From NCBI RefSeq assembly GCF_000275845.1, contig NW_006766934.1, positions 1 through 34,962 on the forward strand: a stretch of DNA of 34,962 bases, written 5' to 3'. Below, in pieces: positions 12,001-23,333 of this stretch. The notes below the pieces were generated by a model, which saw nothing but the letters and a program-made list of their open reading frames with translations, was not told the DNA's origin and did no database searches. Positions within the stretch are counted from its first letter, which is position 1; the number at the start of each line of letters is the position of its first letter. The DNA comes from Dichomitus squalens LYAD-421 SS1. Lineage: Eukaryota > Basidiomycota > Agaricomycetes > Polyporales > Polyporaceae. A program made the translations under genes and the position numbers.

Positions 12001-12748
12001 ATGACATGGCCTAGACTTGCGCTAGGACTAGCACGCACGCTTTCACAACGCTTCCCGGTGCTGGTGTGCAGTGAGCCATCTTTCATGGGCTGCGTGAGGA
12101 TATCCACGTTTCAGCGGGCCAGGCCACTCCCTGCATACCGCCTGGCATCCGCCATGCGACTGGTGATCGATTCTCCTGGGTCATACCGCGATGAGTAGTG
12201 CAGAAGGGTCGAGGACGAAGATGCTGGTAAACCTGCTCAGGTCGCGTCGATGTCGCTGCCAGGCATCGGCATGCGGCATATCTGAGATCCGTCACTGTTG
12301 GCGCGCATTCCAAAAGTACCGGCTGGTACACGGTGGTTGGCCTTCCACTATATTCCTCTCATGCTGATTCCGCCAGTAGCGCACGCGATAAGCTGTGTGA
12401 AATCGCACAACTTGTCTCTGACATGATGGGGTCCCATTCTTGTCAAGGTCAACGGCCTTCCCATACCCTTCCCGGTTTCCCGGAGAATGTATTCGCGTCC
12501 ACCTCGGATTCTCCCCGCAGTTAAAAGACTTCGGGCTTTCTCTGGAGTCATGGCTGCGCCCTCGCTGAGATCATCTCAATTCACCCACCCTGGCCTTTCG
12601 GCTCGCAAGCCTTTCTAAATACTTCCCCGACACCATTCCCCATTCTTTCTTATCATTCGATCTCCCCTCCCCCGCATCCTGCGTTGATACCAGCCCGCCT
12701 CCGCTCACGTTAGGCTAGCATCTCATACAACGCTTACCCGATACGATC
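9093..12748. other. 3.7-kb stretch without a convincing gene
   Basis: Short open frames occur on both strands (for example 9249-9764 and 9666-9965), but none has a recognisable domain. The coding-like runs are interrupted by stops and frame changes. On the minus strand around 11220-11345 a run containing QVFPLKYAFKRLGETMSLEW is followed by a stop and then by QTQNYRDFTFPKNAKPSV. On the plus strand around 9700-9770 there is RSTWIEVFIKSKLRVNWVE. These may be remnants of one or two decayed genes. I could not name them. The last 150 bp is the TmpA promoter. Confidence 0.5.
12590..12748 (+). promoter_or_regulatory. Pyrimidine-rich core promoter / 5' leader of the TmpA-like gene
   Basis: The 160 bp upstream of the ATG at 12749 is strongly C/T-rich (for example CCCCTCCCCCGC near 12665), with TAAATAC at about 12616. 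Such CT tracts near transcription starts are typical of well-expressed basidiomycete genes. The exact start site cannot be seen. Confidence 0.4.
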
Positions 12749-15216
12749 ATGCCTCAGCCCGAGTTCATCGACGACCCCGAGAAGGCGGTCTTGGACACCC
12801 TCACACCGCTACCGGTGCTTCCTGTTTCGTCCAAGGCGGTCATTCAAGATGCTGCCGTCGGTCTCGCCGCTCAATCAGGGAAGGATGAAAGACCAGAGTT
12901 CGCACTTGCGAAGGCGAAGAAGGATGCCGCCGCCTCCAACAAGCCAAGACGAAGAGTGAGCGGATGGGTTCGCTTCTCGCTTTGGTTCACCACCTACCGG
13001 TAGGTCGAAGACGGGACCCGGGGTAGACAACGCTGACGTTTTCACAGCAAGTTCTTTATTTTTGTCGTGACATTGAACGGCGTTGGGCTGTTCCTTGCCG
13101 CTCTCAACATCTGGACTTATCCCCGGCGATACACTGGTGCTTTCGTGCTCGGTAATCTGCTGTTCGCCATCCTTATGCGGAACGAGCTCTTTGGGAGACT
13201 GTCGTATTTATTCGTCAACAAAGCTTTCGCTAAGGTAAGTGTCATACCTTGCAAGTGCCCTGTCTGACTAACAACGGCGTGTTCAAGTGGACACCCCTAT
13301 GGTGGAGGTTAGGCTGCACATCAGTACTCCAGCATCTAGGCGGCATTCACTCAGGCTGCGCAAGCTCTGGATTTGCCTGGCTCATATTCCGTGTAACGCT
13401 CATCTTCATCGACCACAAGGACAACCACGACGCCGTCCTGATAATGGGCGTGATCACCAACCTCGCTGTCTCGATCAGCATCCTGAGCGCGTTCCCTTGG
13501 GTCCGGAATACACACCACAAGTACGTGGACTGCCATCTCCGCTCCTTCTCTTCCACGCTTCTCACGCACTCCTTCAGCGTCTTTGAGCGGCACCATCGGT
13601 TCATCGGCTGGTGAGTACTGTCTTCCCTATCTGTCGAGTTAGACGCCTGCATACTCACACACTTGGCCCGCAGGCTTGGCCTTCTCTCAAGTAGGTATTT
13701 GTTTCTTGGCGCTCCATATCCGGCAGGGCGGGTTGGTCACACAGTGTGCTCGGCCCCCCGCTACAGAGACCCGCGCTAGCCCATCTCTGCTCCTCATGCT
13801 CCATTTCCGGGTCCTATTTGACGTTGAGATGCTGACGAACGCGTGGTGCTATCTTAGCGTGGGTGTTCGTCGTGCTCGGAGACAGCTATGACCTCGACAC
13901 GCACTCCTGGAACCCGGATGGCGTTCGTGTCATTCGCCAACAAGATTTCTGGTACGCGTTCGGCATGACGGTATTGTGCGTAGCTCCCCGTCGTCCAATT
14001 TGGAATGGCCAATCCTGACGCTGACAAATGCATCCAACAATAAAGCATCCTCATCCCGTGGTTCACCGTGCGGGAAGTCAAAGTTGATATCGAAGTGGTG
14101 AGTACACACGGACGCAAGCAGTATAGCGTCTCAGAGCCTGACCTTCTTGGCTCCGCCTTTTGCAGCCGTCTCCGAAGGTGGCGATCCTACGCTTCGAGAG
14201 AGGTATGCAGCAAGGGCTCATCTCCCGGGTATCGCGCTCCTCGGTCATGGAGTACCATGCCTTCGGGATCATCTCGTGAGTCGTCATCCTGCCCGTCTAT
14301 GTTTCCATTGGCTCAAGCGGCTGCCGATGCGATTTCAGGGAAGGGACACACGCCAAGTACCACTACCTCATCTGTGGCGTCCAAGGTGACTTCACGAGGT
14401 CGCTGGTGAATGATCCTCCCACGCACCTCTGGACGCGCCAGCTAAAGGTAAGAGTTCTTGGCGTCCAGTACAACAATATGAGTTGTCTCGCTGATGCGCG
14501 TGCGTCCACAGTTTGCTGGAGTATCCCATACGTCCACGCTGTACAAGCGGGGGATCCGTGTCTGCACTGGAACAGGTCTCGGAGCCGCGCTCTCAACTTG
14601 CCTCCAGGTACAGTCTGCCGCATATTCTGTTCAATAGAAAGCGGCTGATGTGACTCATCATCTCCCAGAATCCTGATTGGTGAGTGCTTCCCTCCTGAGC
14701 AATCGGCGAAGCAGTCGCGCCGATGCTTCTGTCCTCCGATACGCTGTCACCCTCGGCGGCGAAACGTTAACTCTGACGCTGACTGCGGTGTCTTCCTCAG
14801 GTACCTCATCTGGATCGGATCGGACCAGGAGAAGACCTTCGGTCCCACCATCTCCGGCCTCATCCACAAGCATATCGAGCCGGAGCGGATGTGCCTGTGG
14901 GATTCCAGGGCTCGAGGTGCGTCGGCCATCTATCCCCGCTCCTGCTCACTCCATTAGCAAGCTCACCTGGCTTGTCTTCTCACAGGGGGACGGCCAGACG
15001 TGATGCAGCTGATCAAAGACGCGTACAAGTCCTGGGGCGCAGAAGTTGTGTTCATCACGTCCAATTGGCAGGGAAACAAGGAGATCATGGAAGGTTGCAA
15101 GGCGGCGGGAATCCCAGCAATGGTGGGTAGTATCTCATTCACTGTCCACGCAGACAAGGATGTGCCTCTCACACAATATTTCCCCCCTCCCAGGGCACCC
15201 TGTGGGACTTCTGAGC
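12749..15216 (+). CDS. TmpA-like integral membrane flavoprotein
   Basis: This resembles the TmpA family, putative membrane flavoproteins; A. nidulans TmpA is known to promote asexual development through an extracellular signal. Fourteen exons: 12749-12999, 13048-13234, 13288-13520, 13578-13610, 13674-13690, 13858-13975, 14046-14097, 14166-14275, 14339-14447, 14512-14607, 14669-14679, 14801-14916, 14986-15122 and 15196-15216, giving 496 residues with all frames closing. The first 80 residues are hydrophilic. About six hydrophobic segments follow (from KFFIFVVTLNGVGLF through FWYAFGMTVF). A soluble C-terminal half resembles an FAD/NAD(P)-binding reductase domain, with a nucleotide-loop-like stretch CTGTGLGAALSTC and the family end GTLWDF. 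Two exons are tiny (17 and 11 nt). It appears as a free-standing protein, not fused to an adenylating domain. Confidence 0.85.
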
Positions 15217-16072
15217 GGTCATAGCCGGGCCGTCTGTCGCACCTCCTCAACCGGCGCAGCGGGGAACTCCCAGCGTACACGGTATACTTAGGACTTGGCG
15301 TGCGAATCAGATCTGTTTGTCGGCCGTGGTCCGTCCCTATTCGCCGGACCTCGCTCCTCCCATTCACCGCTAGTTGCATATTTTTGTGCAGGTTATTTCC
15401 ATCTTCCTGTTGCTTTCTTGCCCAATCCCGTCACACCTGCGGGTTACGCTTACGACCCGTGCACACGTATCTTATAAGTCAGGCTCTACGGTCTCGTAAA
15501 CCACGCAACGTCCCGAATACCTTAGATATTTGTCCACGATCTGCCCTACCCCTGGCCTATCCGTCGGAGCACCCCTTGTATTCTAGTTGAGCTCTGCATC
15601 GGAGTTGCCGAACACGAACGCGATCCCATTGTCGAAGTCAAAATGACATTCGTGCCTGCATCCGTGGATTCAGTGAAGAATGGGACGCTGCGCGAATAAC
15701 TGGGGCGGTCATCTCGCCGAAATGGCCGATACAATGCTGAAAGAACTGAGAAGATGGCCAGCATCGGGCGATCTCTCCAAATAGTGCTCTAGTTGCGACT
15801 CAGGGCTCGTCACCGAACGATGAAACAAGCCTGACGATCTGCTGCACTGAGAAGCACCTACGAGCATGAGTATACTAGGAAGATATGATCGTCCACGTAT
15901 ATGAAGGGAAACTGTAAACAGCAGATGTTGAACATGAACAAATGCTCTACTAAGTTGCGAATACTGCGAACAAGTACGATGCGAGTAGCACGACTGTAAC
16001 AGGCGGAATGGCATGTCAGCGAAAATATCGATACAAGGCAGATGAGGTACGTGTACAGACATGAGAAGCCCG
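15217..16072. other. Convergent intergenic region
   Basis: These 856 bp lie between the stop codons of the TmpA-like gene (+) and the SAP/ankyrin gene (-), so they hold the 3' untranslated regions and polyadenylation signals of both. The few open frames (such as 15709-16062 on the minus strand) show no domain. I see no repeat or RNA gene in it. Confidence 0.5.
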
Positions 16073-17361
16073 TCAGTTCAGATTCTGCAGCTTCGACCAC
16101 TCCTTGTCGTTCGTATTGAAGTCGATCCCCTTTTTCCTCCACCATTCGCGCGCCGCCTCTCCTCCACCAATTGCGTCCTCCAGCGCCTCTTCAATATCAC
16201 ACATGCGATACTGAATGGGGAGGCCGCTCTTGTCCCACCATTCCAGCACCTCCGGCCGGTTATGTCGCGACGCACCGGTCAAGGCCTCCTGGTCAAAAAT
16301 CATCTGCAGTCCACTCCCCAGCCACCATTGCAAAACTTCGACCTTTCCGTGACAAGAGGCATGATAGAGAGCCTGCCGATCGTACTTCGGCTCGAGTTGC
16401 GAACTTGCCCACCACTCGAGCACCTCCACATGTCCCGCGGTGCTCGCCATGTCCATGACGCGCCCAATCTTGAGTGGGAGCTTCCAAACCGGATCCGTCG
16501 ATTTGTCTTTCCACCAGTCGAGGACCGCAATGCGATTTTTTGAGGAGGCGCTTTCAAGTGCGGCTTCGGTATACTCGAGCGGGATTCCCGAGTGTAGCCA
16601 CCAGTCTAATGACGCCACTTGTCCGTTACGCGACGCGCCATCTATAGCTTCCGCCACAGACTGAGGTCTTGGGAGGGGGATGACGTCAGGATGTAGGTCG
16701 TGTGCGTGTTTCCACCAGGAGAGGACTGCGGTTCGCCCATGGAGGGACGCGGTGATGGGAAGGAGGTCGTCCTTGTACATGGAAAGGAAGATTTGTCGGT
16801 GGTAGGAGAAGAAGTACTCCAGGACATTCACGTAACTGAAGCGCACAGCGAGCAGCGCGCCGACGCGCGTCGGTCTGGTTGTGATGGGGTCAGAAGCCCG
16901 GATGAGAGGAATGAAGCCAGCCACTATCGCATGGTCGCATGCATTTGCGCGCGTCCATGGCGGAGGTTGCGGGAGAGAGGTAGGCACACCGACGGCTTTA
17001 GCGAGCTCCCAGTCGCCGACATGGTCCATGATTTCGGCCAGAACCTCAACGGGGAGATCAGGGGCGAGAACCTGCCGAGCGCGAGGCCGCTGGGCCTCCT
17101 GATGTCCTCCGGAGCCACCAGGGTCGCCAGCACCATCCTTCGAGGGGAAGTGGTAGTTGTGCACGTCGAACTGGGCAAGGCGCGATGCCAGCTCGGCATC
17201 TGTGCCGGTTGTAGGCAGCTGCCGGACTTTGAGGAAGAGGACAAGTTGTTCATGGGTGAGGCGGCGGTATGCTTCGTGCACTTGCTCTAAAGCGTGATCA
17301 TAAGTCTAGTACGTCGTCAGTATTCCAACGAGAGCTGCCGTCAAAGCGTACTCACAGCCAT
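16073..17361 (-). CDS. SAP / F-box-like / ankyrin-type repeat protein
   Basis: The gene has two exons: a six-nucleotide first coding exon (17361-17356, ATG GCT), a 50-bp intron (17306-17355) and a long second exon (17305-16073), giving 412 residues. Without the micro-exon the long frame has no ATG near its start and would have to begin at GTG. Residues about 15-50 (LTHEQLVLFLKVRQL...) fit a SAP helix-extension-helix. Residues about 83-110 (LAPDLPVEVLAEIMDHVGDW) fit an F-box-like start. The rest is five to seven ankyrin-like repeats of about 33 residues with the signature VLxWWxxSGLPxxYxxxAxxxAS. Such proteins commonly recruit substrates to SCF ubiquitin ligases, but the F-box is divergent, so that role is inferred. 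It is divergent from HRD3 (415 bp between starts). Confidence 0.75.
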
Positions 17362-17776
17362 ACCCGAGAAGGTCCTACTGCAACTTCTACTGAGAACCCG
17401 AGCGGCTTGCGACTTTGCTGTTGGCTATACTTGACAGTATCACTGGAACGCTGGTTGGCAAGGACGGGGAGGTCGAGGCAGAGTAACAAGGAAGGTCTAG
17501 CACTGTCTGGGTACCCCACATGTGAATGCAGGGCTGATCTTTACGGCCTCGCTTAGATTATCCTGAGCTTGACGTAATAGCCTAGCAATAGCCTTCGTTA
17601 AACAGCAATCAGGACGGATCAATAACTCGTAATTACTGAGGTTGTAGTCTCAAACCCTGGTACAGGGTTAGGGTCCCAATTTCGGATGTCGGGTCAGACG
17701 ACGTGGCCAAGCGTGACGCTGCGCGCCTGCCCAGCCCAGCTCTCCGCCATACCCTATACTCTCCATCTCCCTGGAC
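17362..17776. promoter_or_regulatory. Divergent promoter region between the ankyrin gene and HRD3
   Basis: The 415 bp between the two start codons must drive both genes. The HRD3-proximal end is pyrimidine-rich (ACCCTATACTCTCCATCTCC at about 17752-17771), in keeping with a fungal transcription start region. I see no unambiguous factor site. Confidence 0.4.
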
Positions 17777-20700
17777 ATGGGATACACGAAGAGAAAGTCT
17801 CGTAAGGCGAGCCTGGCGGCCTTTTGTGTCGTCGCATTTGCGGCTCTTGCCAGCGCGAACGTGAGTAGAAGGCCGATGAACTGGTGACATGGTTGCTAAT
17901 CCCGAGCGTAGGACACACCCAGGAAACATGGGGAGGACGTCGAGGTCATTGACCCAGCCGTAGAAGGTATCTCCTTGCCTTGATCACGCGTAACATGGCC
18001 CTAATTCTGATGATGCAGCATCTAGAGCTTACAAGCAGGCCATCTCCACGCTTGCCACCCTGACCGCACTCCCTCCCATGCAGTCAGAAGAACCCGCGCA
18101 CCATTCCACCAGTGTCCCCCTCTCCTCATTCTTGCCGAGCATGCAAGGCCAGGGACCTATTGCCAGCGCGCTCCGAATATTGGCCAAGCTCCGCAATCAC
18201 TCTTGGCTGCCTAGTGTCGTGACGGACTTGCTCGGTCGCGAGCTCACGAATGGGAGGAAGAAAGACGAAGAACTCAAGGGCAGGGCAGTGAAGGTCATTG
18301 ACCTGCTGCAACACGCGGCGGAGCTTGGGCATACCGATGCCCTCTACACCCTTGGGCAGGTCTCTTTGGTACGTGTCATTCCTCGCGCATGCGCCCCCGG
18401 TCGCCCGCACGGTCTTCCCAGCAAACTGGTCGTCGCAGTAGAGCATCTTTTCCACAGCCTAGGCTATCCTGTTCAGAGCTTCATTGAACTCATACAAAGC
18501 AGCGCTTGCTCTTCACCAATAATGTAGAGTGCGTGGCGCCTCCTTGCCATCAGCGTACGACGTACAGTATGGCGCGAGGGTGCTGGCACCCCTTCATAAT
18601 CGCCCATCGATTTGTGCCCTTAGTCTGAAGCCAGTGGGTATGATGTGTATACTATCTGCAGGTTGCGTTGTGCAGGTTTTCATGTCTTTGGCTCTGGCAA
18701 ATATGCTCTACTCGTGTTGTCAGGACATCCTACATCTACGCAAGTCCTCTAGGCACTCGTGTAGAAATGCTGCAGTACTTGAAACACGAAGACCGATGGG
18801 CGGGCTGAACTCCCTCTATCCCTTTTTGCAAAGGACTGTTTCCCGGGGAATACGGACGATCGCCACCGCGACGTACGCGAATGTTCCATTTCTCGTTTCC
18901 GGTTACTGTGGCGCCGACCGTGGTCACTACACGGTCGCAGTCGCGGTTAGAGCGCACGGTTTCCTGTAGGCACTCGTGTAGAACTGCTGCAGATTCTCCA
19001 ACATGAGACCGATGGGCGGGCTGAGTCTCCTCTATCCCTTTTTGCACACAGCCGTTTCACGGGGGAGACGGACGACCGCGACCGCGAGAATTCGCATTTC
19101 CTCCCCGGCTACTGTGGCGCCGATGGTCGCAGTCGCGGTCAGACTGCACGGGTCCCGTGCGCAGAAATTCACGTTTCCCCCTTGTTTTCCCCATGATCTG
19201 CATCCTAACGCCCCCTTGTTCAGTTCCCTCCGAATTCGTACTTCCCCTCAAATCCTACCGCCGCCTACGAGTCCTTCCAAACGCATGCAGACGTGACTGG
19301 CAATGCTTCGTCACAAGCTTTGGTCGGTTTCTTCCACAGCACTGGATACCACAGCGTGGTACCTGTCGACCAGGCGATGGCGCAACTTTACCTGACATTC
19401 GCCGCACATGGGAACCACAAGGGCGCACAGATGGCGCTCGGCTACCGGTACTGGTCAGGAATTGGTGTCGCCGAAAATTGCATGGCGGCATTGGATTGGT
19501 ATGAGGACGCGGCAGAACAAGGTGGGCGAAGGCCTTGTCCGTAGGTGGCCATTGGTTCGTGCTGATGTGCCCGTAGCTATGGCCAAGTTCCTATCCGGTC
19601 CTCCTGGCGGACGTACACTCCCCCTACAGCCACCACGATTGTCAGACCTTGACGGAGGAGTTTATGGTCCGGGTGCAAGTGTTGCGTCTACTGGCTTGAA
19701 CGCAGGGCGTGCGGTGATCAAGACTGCAAATGCTCGTGCTGCGGGAGAGACATGGGACGACCTCCTGGAATACTATCTTGTACGTCCGCACCTGACGCAG
19801 GATATGAGCCTTACTAACACACCCTAGTTCAACGCGGACCGTGGGGAGACCGACTTTGCGTACCGACTGGGCAAGATCTACTATCAAGGCAGCATCTACG
19901 GTGCGCCCGGCGGCGCAGCATCTGGCGGTGACGGCGCGAGCATCGTCCCTCGTGACTTTCACCGCGCACGCTACTACTTCCTCCGGATCGCCAGGCAGGT
20001 CTGGCCGCGCGACCCTGCGAATCCTCGACAACCCGACCGGCCATCCAAGGAAGAGACCCCCGTGCAAAGCGGGTACGCCGCACTCGCAGCCGGCTACCTC
20101 GGACGGATGTATCTTCGCGGGGAAGGTGTGAAGCAGGATCCGGTACTCGCGAAGATGTGGTTTGAGCGAGGGGCGGACTACGGCGAGAAGGAGTCGCACA
20201 ACGGGCTGGGCATCATTTGGCGTGATGGGCTAGTAGATGGCAAGAAGGATGTGAAGAAGGCGATGGCGCACTTCGCCGCCGCCGCGACGCAGGAGCTCGC
20301 GGAGGCCCAGGTCAACATCGGCAAATACCATTATGGTGAGTGAAGTCAGGGCATGACCAGACAGCCGTGGACTAACTCGGATGCAGAGCGCGGCGACCTG
20401 AAGCTCGCGACGGCATACTTTGAGACGGCACTCCGTCAAGGTTCTCCGTTTGAGGCGTACTATTACCTTGCTGATATCCAAGGCAGGCAAGCGCGGAGCA
20501 CAATGCTTCCCCCTGAGATCGCGGGCAGTTCGTGCGCCATTGCAGTGTCGTTCTACAAGCTTGTCGCGGAGCGTGGTACATGGGAAGAAGACCTGCTACG
20601 GGACGCGGACTATGCGTGGAGCTTGGGTACGGAGAGGGGCAGCGAGATGGCAATGCTCAGGTGGTGGATTGCCGCCGAGCGCGGGTATGAAGTTGCACAG

Positions 20701-21901
20701 AATAACTTGGCTTACGTTCTGGACCAGGGTGCGTCTGTCATCACCCACCTGTGTCAGTACATAACGCTGACACGGTGCCGTACAGACAAGAGTATACTGC
20801 GCTTCACTCGCTTTGCCCCTCAGTCTCCCTCAAATGATACTGCTCGGCTGGCACTGACGCAATGGATCCGGTCCGCTGCACAACGGAACGTCGACGCTCT
20901 GGTGAAGGTCGGAGACTACTACTATCACGGGCTGGGCGTACCGGATGAGTCGGAGTCCGTACGATGGGAGAAGGCTGCCGGATACTACCAGTCTGCGGCG
21001 GACACCCAGATGAGCGCCCTCGCGATGTGGAACTTGGGGTGGATGTACGAGAATGGTATTGGGGTGCCTCAGGTGAGCTGCTCGCTCTCGTCGACACGGC
21101 GGTATCGCTGATGCGAGGAATGGACGGTAGGACTTCCACCTCGCGAAGCGGCATTACGACCTCGCGTATGAAACCAATAGCGAAGCATACCTTCCTGTTC
21201 TCCTGTCCCTCTTGAAGCTCCACGCACGCAGCATCTGGCACACTGTCATGGGTGGCAAGAATGGCCTCACTATCTGGGATAGCGACGAAGACAACGGTAG
21301 GTCGCCCTACGCCTATAATGTGTCCATCTAGCTCATCGCCTTCGCAGCAGCACGATCCTACTACGACCAACCCGAGATCGAAGGCGATGCCGATCAAGGC
21401 CCTAAGCAGCCTTCGCTCGATGAAGTCGACGAGTTTGCCGATGATGGCGCGTGGTACATGGGCAAAGCCCGGGACGAGTTCAACAGACGCAAGCGCGGGC
21501 AGCACGACGACCGCGACCGGCGCGCCGCGCGAGAAGAAGAGGATCCCGTGCAGTGGGCGCGAGAGCGGCGTCAGGCAGAGGCTGCTGAGCGGGACCGCGA
21601 GGGCGGCGGCGACTTCGGGCCCGAGGACTACTTCGACGCGGCGATACGGGGCCAGCGGTACCGCGAAGAGGAGGACGTAGACGAGTTCGCAGAGACGATG
21701 TTGTTGGTCGTACTGTGCTTGATGGTGTCCGTGTTGCTGTATGTGCGCGGGCGGTGGGTGGACCGGATCAGGAGAGAGGAGGAGGAACGGAGACGGCAAG
21801 GGGGTGGAGGCCAGCCAGATCAGCAGCAGGTTCAAGGAGCGAATGGCGTGTTCCCGCCGCCTGGGGATCCCGCGAGGGATGATTGGGCGATTTTGCGGTA
21901 G
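17777..21901 (+). CDS. HRD3: ERAD ubiquitin-ligase subunit HRD3/SEL1L (Sel1-repeat protein)
   Basis: HRD3 is the lumenal substrate receptor and stabiliser of the HRD1 ubiquitin ligase in ER-associated degradation. Ten exons: 17777-17860, 17912-17966, 18019-18368, 19224-19521, 19577-19779, 19828-20335, 20387-20728, 20786-21072, 21131-21296 and 21348-21901, giving 948 residues with all frames closing. Residues 1-27 form a signal peptide (basic start, then LAAFCVVAFAALASA). Many Sel1 repeats follow, with signatures such as ALGYRYWSGIGV, GRMYLRGEGVKQDPVLAKMW and NLGWMYENGIGVPQDFHLAK. The exon junction LYTLGQVSL/FPPNSYFPSNP is the conserved first repeat. A membrane span (TMLLVVLCLMVSVLLYV, about 881-897) sits near the C-terminus, with an acidic/basic charged region before it and a Gly/Gln-rich tail. 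The third intron (18369-19223) is 855 bp, more than ten times the others. Confidence 0.93.
18751..19159 (+). repeat. Two diverged tandem copies (about 217 and 192 bp) inside an HRD3 intron
   Basis: Copy A (18751-18967) and copy B (18968-about 19159) both begin AGGCACTCGTGTAGAA. They share GACCGATGGGCGGGCTGA, CTCTATCCCTTTTTGCA and TACTGTGGCGCCGA in the same order, and end with a GGTCGCAGTCGCGGT block. In copy B, GACCGCGACCGCGA (19074-19087) can pair with TCGCAGTCGCGGTC (19127-19140): 13 of 14 pairs with a 39-nt loop. Copy A keeps a weaker version. No reading frame is conserved between the copies, so this is not a duplicated exon. Confidence 0.75.
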
Positions 21902-22125
21902 TGAGGACCGGAACGATGTGTAACATACTATCTCGCTGCTCGGGAATATTTCATGATATTCCGCTGATAATGCTTTGGGCTGACCTTGCTCGCAAGCACA
22001 CCAAGTGCACAAACGCTGACAAGGTTGGTATTGATGTATAGCGCATGTCAGATAGGATACGCAGACGTGAATTCTAGGTAGAATGCTGTGCAAGCAAGAT
22101 AGTCCCTTGAACTAGAACAGCCATA
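21902..22125 (+). promoter_or_regulatory. HRD3 3' end and promoter of the PTAR1-like gene
   Basis: These 224 bp separate the HRD3 stop codon from the next ATG on the same strand. They must hold the HRD3 polyadenylation site and the downstream promoter. The sequence is AT-richer than the genes. No clear TATA element is present. Confidence 0.35.
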
Positions 22126-23333
22126 ATGGATGAGAGCATACAACTGAGCTCTAAGCTAGGTCAATTGCTCAACATCCCTCCGTGAGTATGTGGCTGCACA
22201 ATCACACCCTGAACACCGATATGGAAATTAACGTCCATCCACCTTGTAGGATCTCCATTGAACTTCTCCCAGGCGACGGCTCAGAATGGCTCTTGTCCGC
22301 TCCCGCGACGCACGCGCCGTTTCTCTTCATCGACGACAACCTCGGCGTCCCTCATAAAGTCGCATACAAAGCCTACCTTCAGGCCGTGGTGCGTTTCCGC
22401 CCCGCCCGCCTCCGCGATGGGCCCGACGTGGCGTCCGAGGTGCTTACATCTACCGCCGTTCTCCTCCTGGTCAACCCCGCGCACCAGACCGCGCTCAACG
22501 CCCGCAAACGGCTCGTCCTCGCCGGCTCGTCGTTGTCAGCGTCGCACGAGCTGCGCTTCACGGATGCGCTCCTGATGATGCGCGAGGGCGCGAAGCAGTC
22601 CGTACTCTGGGCCCACCGGCGCTGGCTCCTCCGGCACATCTACCCTCTAGCACCTCTCGCCCCGCGGCCCTCCGCAGACGTAGAACCACTCTCCCAAAGC
22701 CAAGGCGACGGCGTCGACACACTCTTCGGGCTCGCCCTCGACGCACCCGCGTTCCAGAGGGAGTTCAGCGTCGTCGAGCGCGCGTGCGAGGCTTACCCGC
22801 GCAACTACCACGCGTGGGCGCACCGGTTCCTCTGCGCGGAGGCCCTCGTCGCGCTCCTCCACTTCCAGCGCGCCTCTCACTCTGAGCCTCCCCCCCAAGA
22901 GCTCGTCGAGGTGCTGAGCGAAGAGCGCGAGCGCGTACGAGAGTGGATCGAGCGGCACGTCTCGGACTATTCTGCGATGCAGTACTGCTGCCGGCTCGAG
23001 GGCCTCGTTCGCGGCTGTCGTGTGGACGCAGCGTTAGGGCGGTCATCTGCCGCTTCCGCGGAGGTGTACGCGCATGCGCTGGAGCTTGTGAAGGCGTTTC
23101 CTGGGCACGAGTCGCTCTGGCTCTACCTCCGCGGGGCCGTCTCCGTGAGCCTCCCTTTCGGCTCTTGCGAAGAGCGTGGCGAAAAGGAGGTCTGGGAGCT
23201 GATTGGGGTCCACCTCGCATCAACGGGGGCGACCCACGAAAGTGTGGCGGCTCACGCGCACGCGGTCCGTTTTGCGGCTTGGAAGATCTGGCTGGTGAGG
23301 GCGCACGACAGCTCAGGGTTGTGTGGGCGCTGA
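22126..23333 (+). CDS. Protein prenyltransferase alpha-subunit repeat protein (PTAR1-like)
   Basis: The gene has two exons (22126-22181 and 22250-23333), giving 379 residues. It carries prenyltransferase alpha-type helical-pair repeats with the Trp-containing signatures SVLWAHRRWLLRH, NYHAWAHRFLC, DYSAMQYCCRL and ESLWLYLRG. The N-terminal region (LFIDDNLGVPHKVAYKAYLQ) is typical of the PTAR1-like branch rather than the true farnesyl/geranylgeranyltransferase alpha subunit. In animals PTAR1 partners with a Rab-geranylgeranyltransferase beta subunit to modify Ykt6. Whether the fungal protein does the same is inference. The start follows a short first exon encoding MDESIQLSSKLGQLLNIPP. The GC content and C-ending codon bias are the highest in the window. 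Confidence 0.85.

Noticed and set aside
16700..17290. 196-codon plus-strand frame opposite the ankyrin gene
   Set aside because: Antisense shadow; the minus strand has repeated WW-type ankyrin signatures.
20804..22093. 429-codon minus-strand frame opposite the end of HRD3
   Set aside because: The plus strand carries conserved Sel1 repeats and a transmembrane tail here. The minus frame shows no domain.
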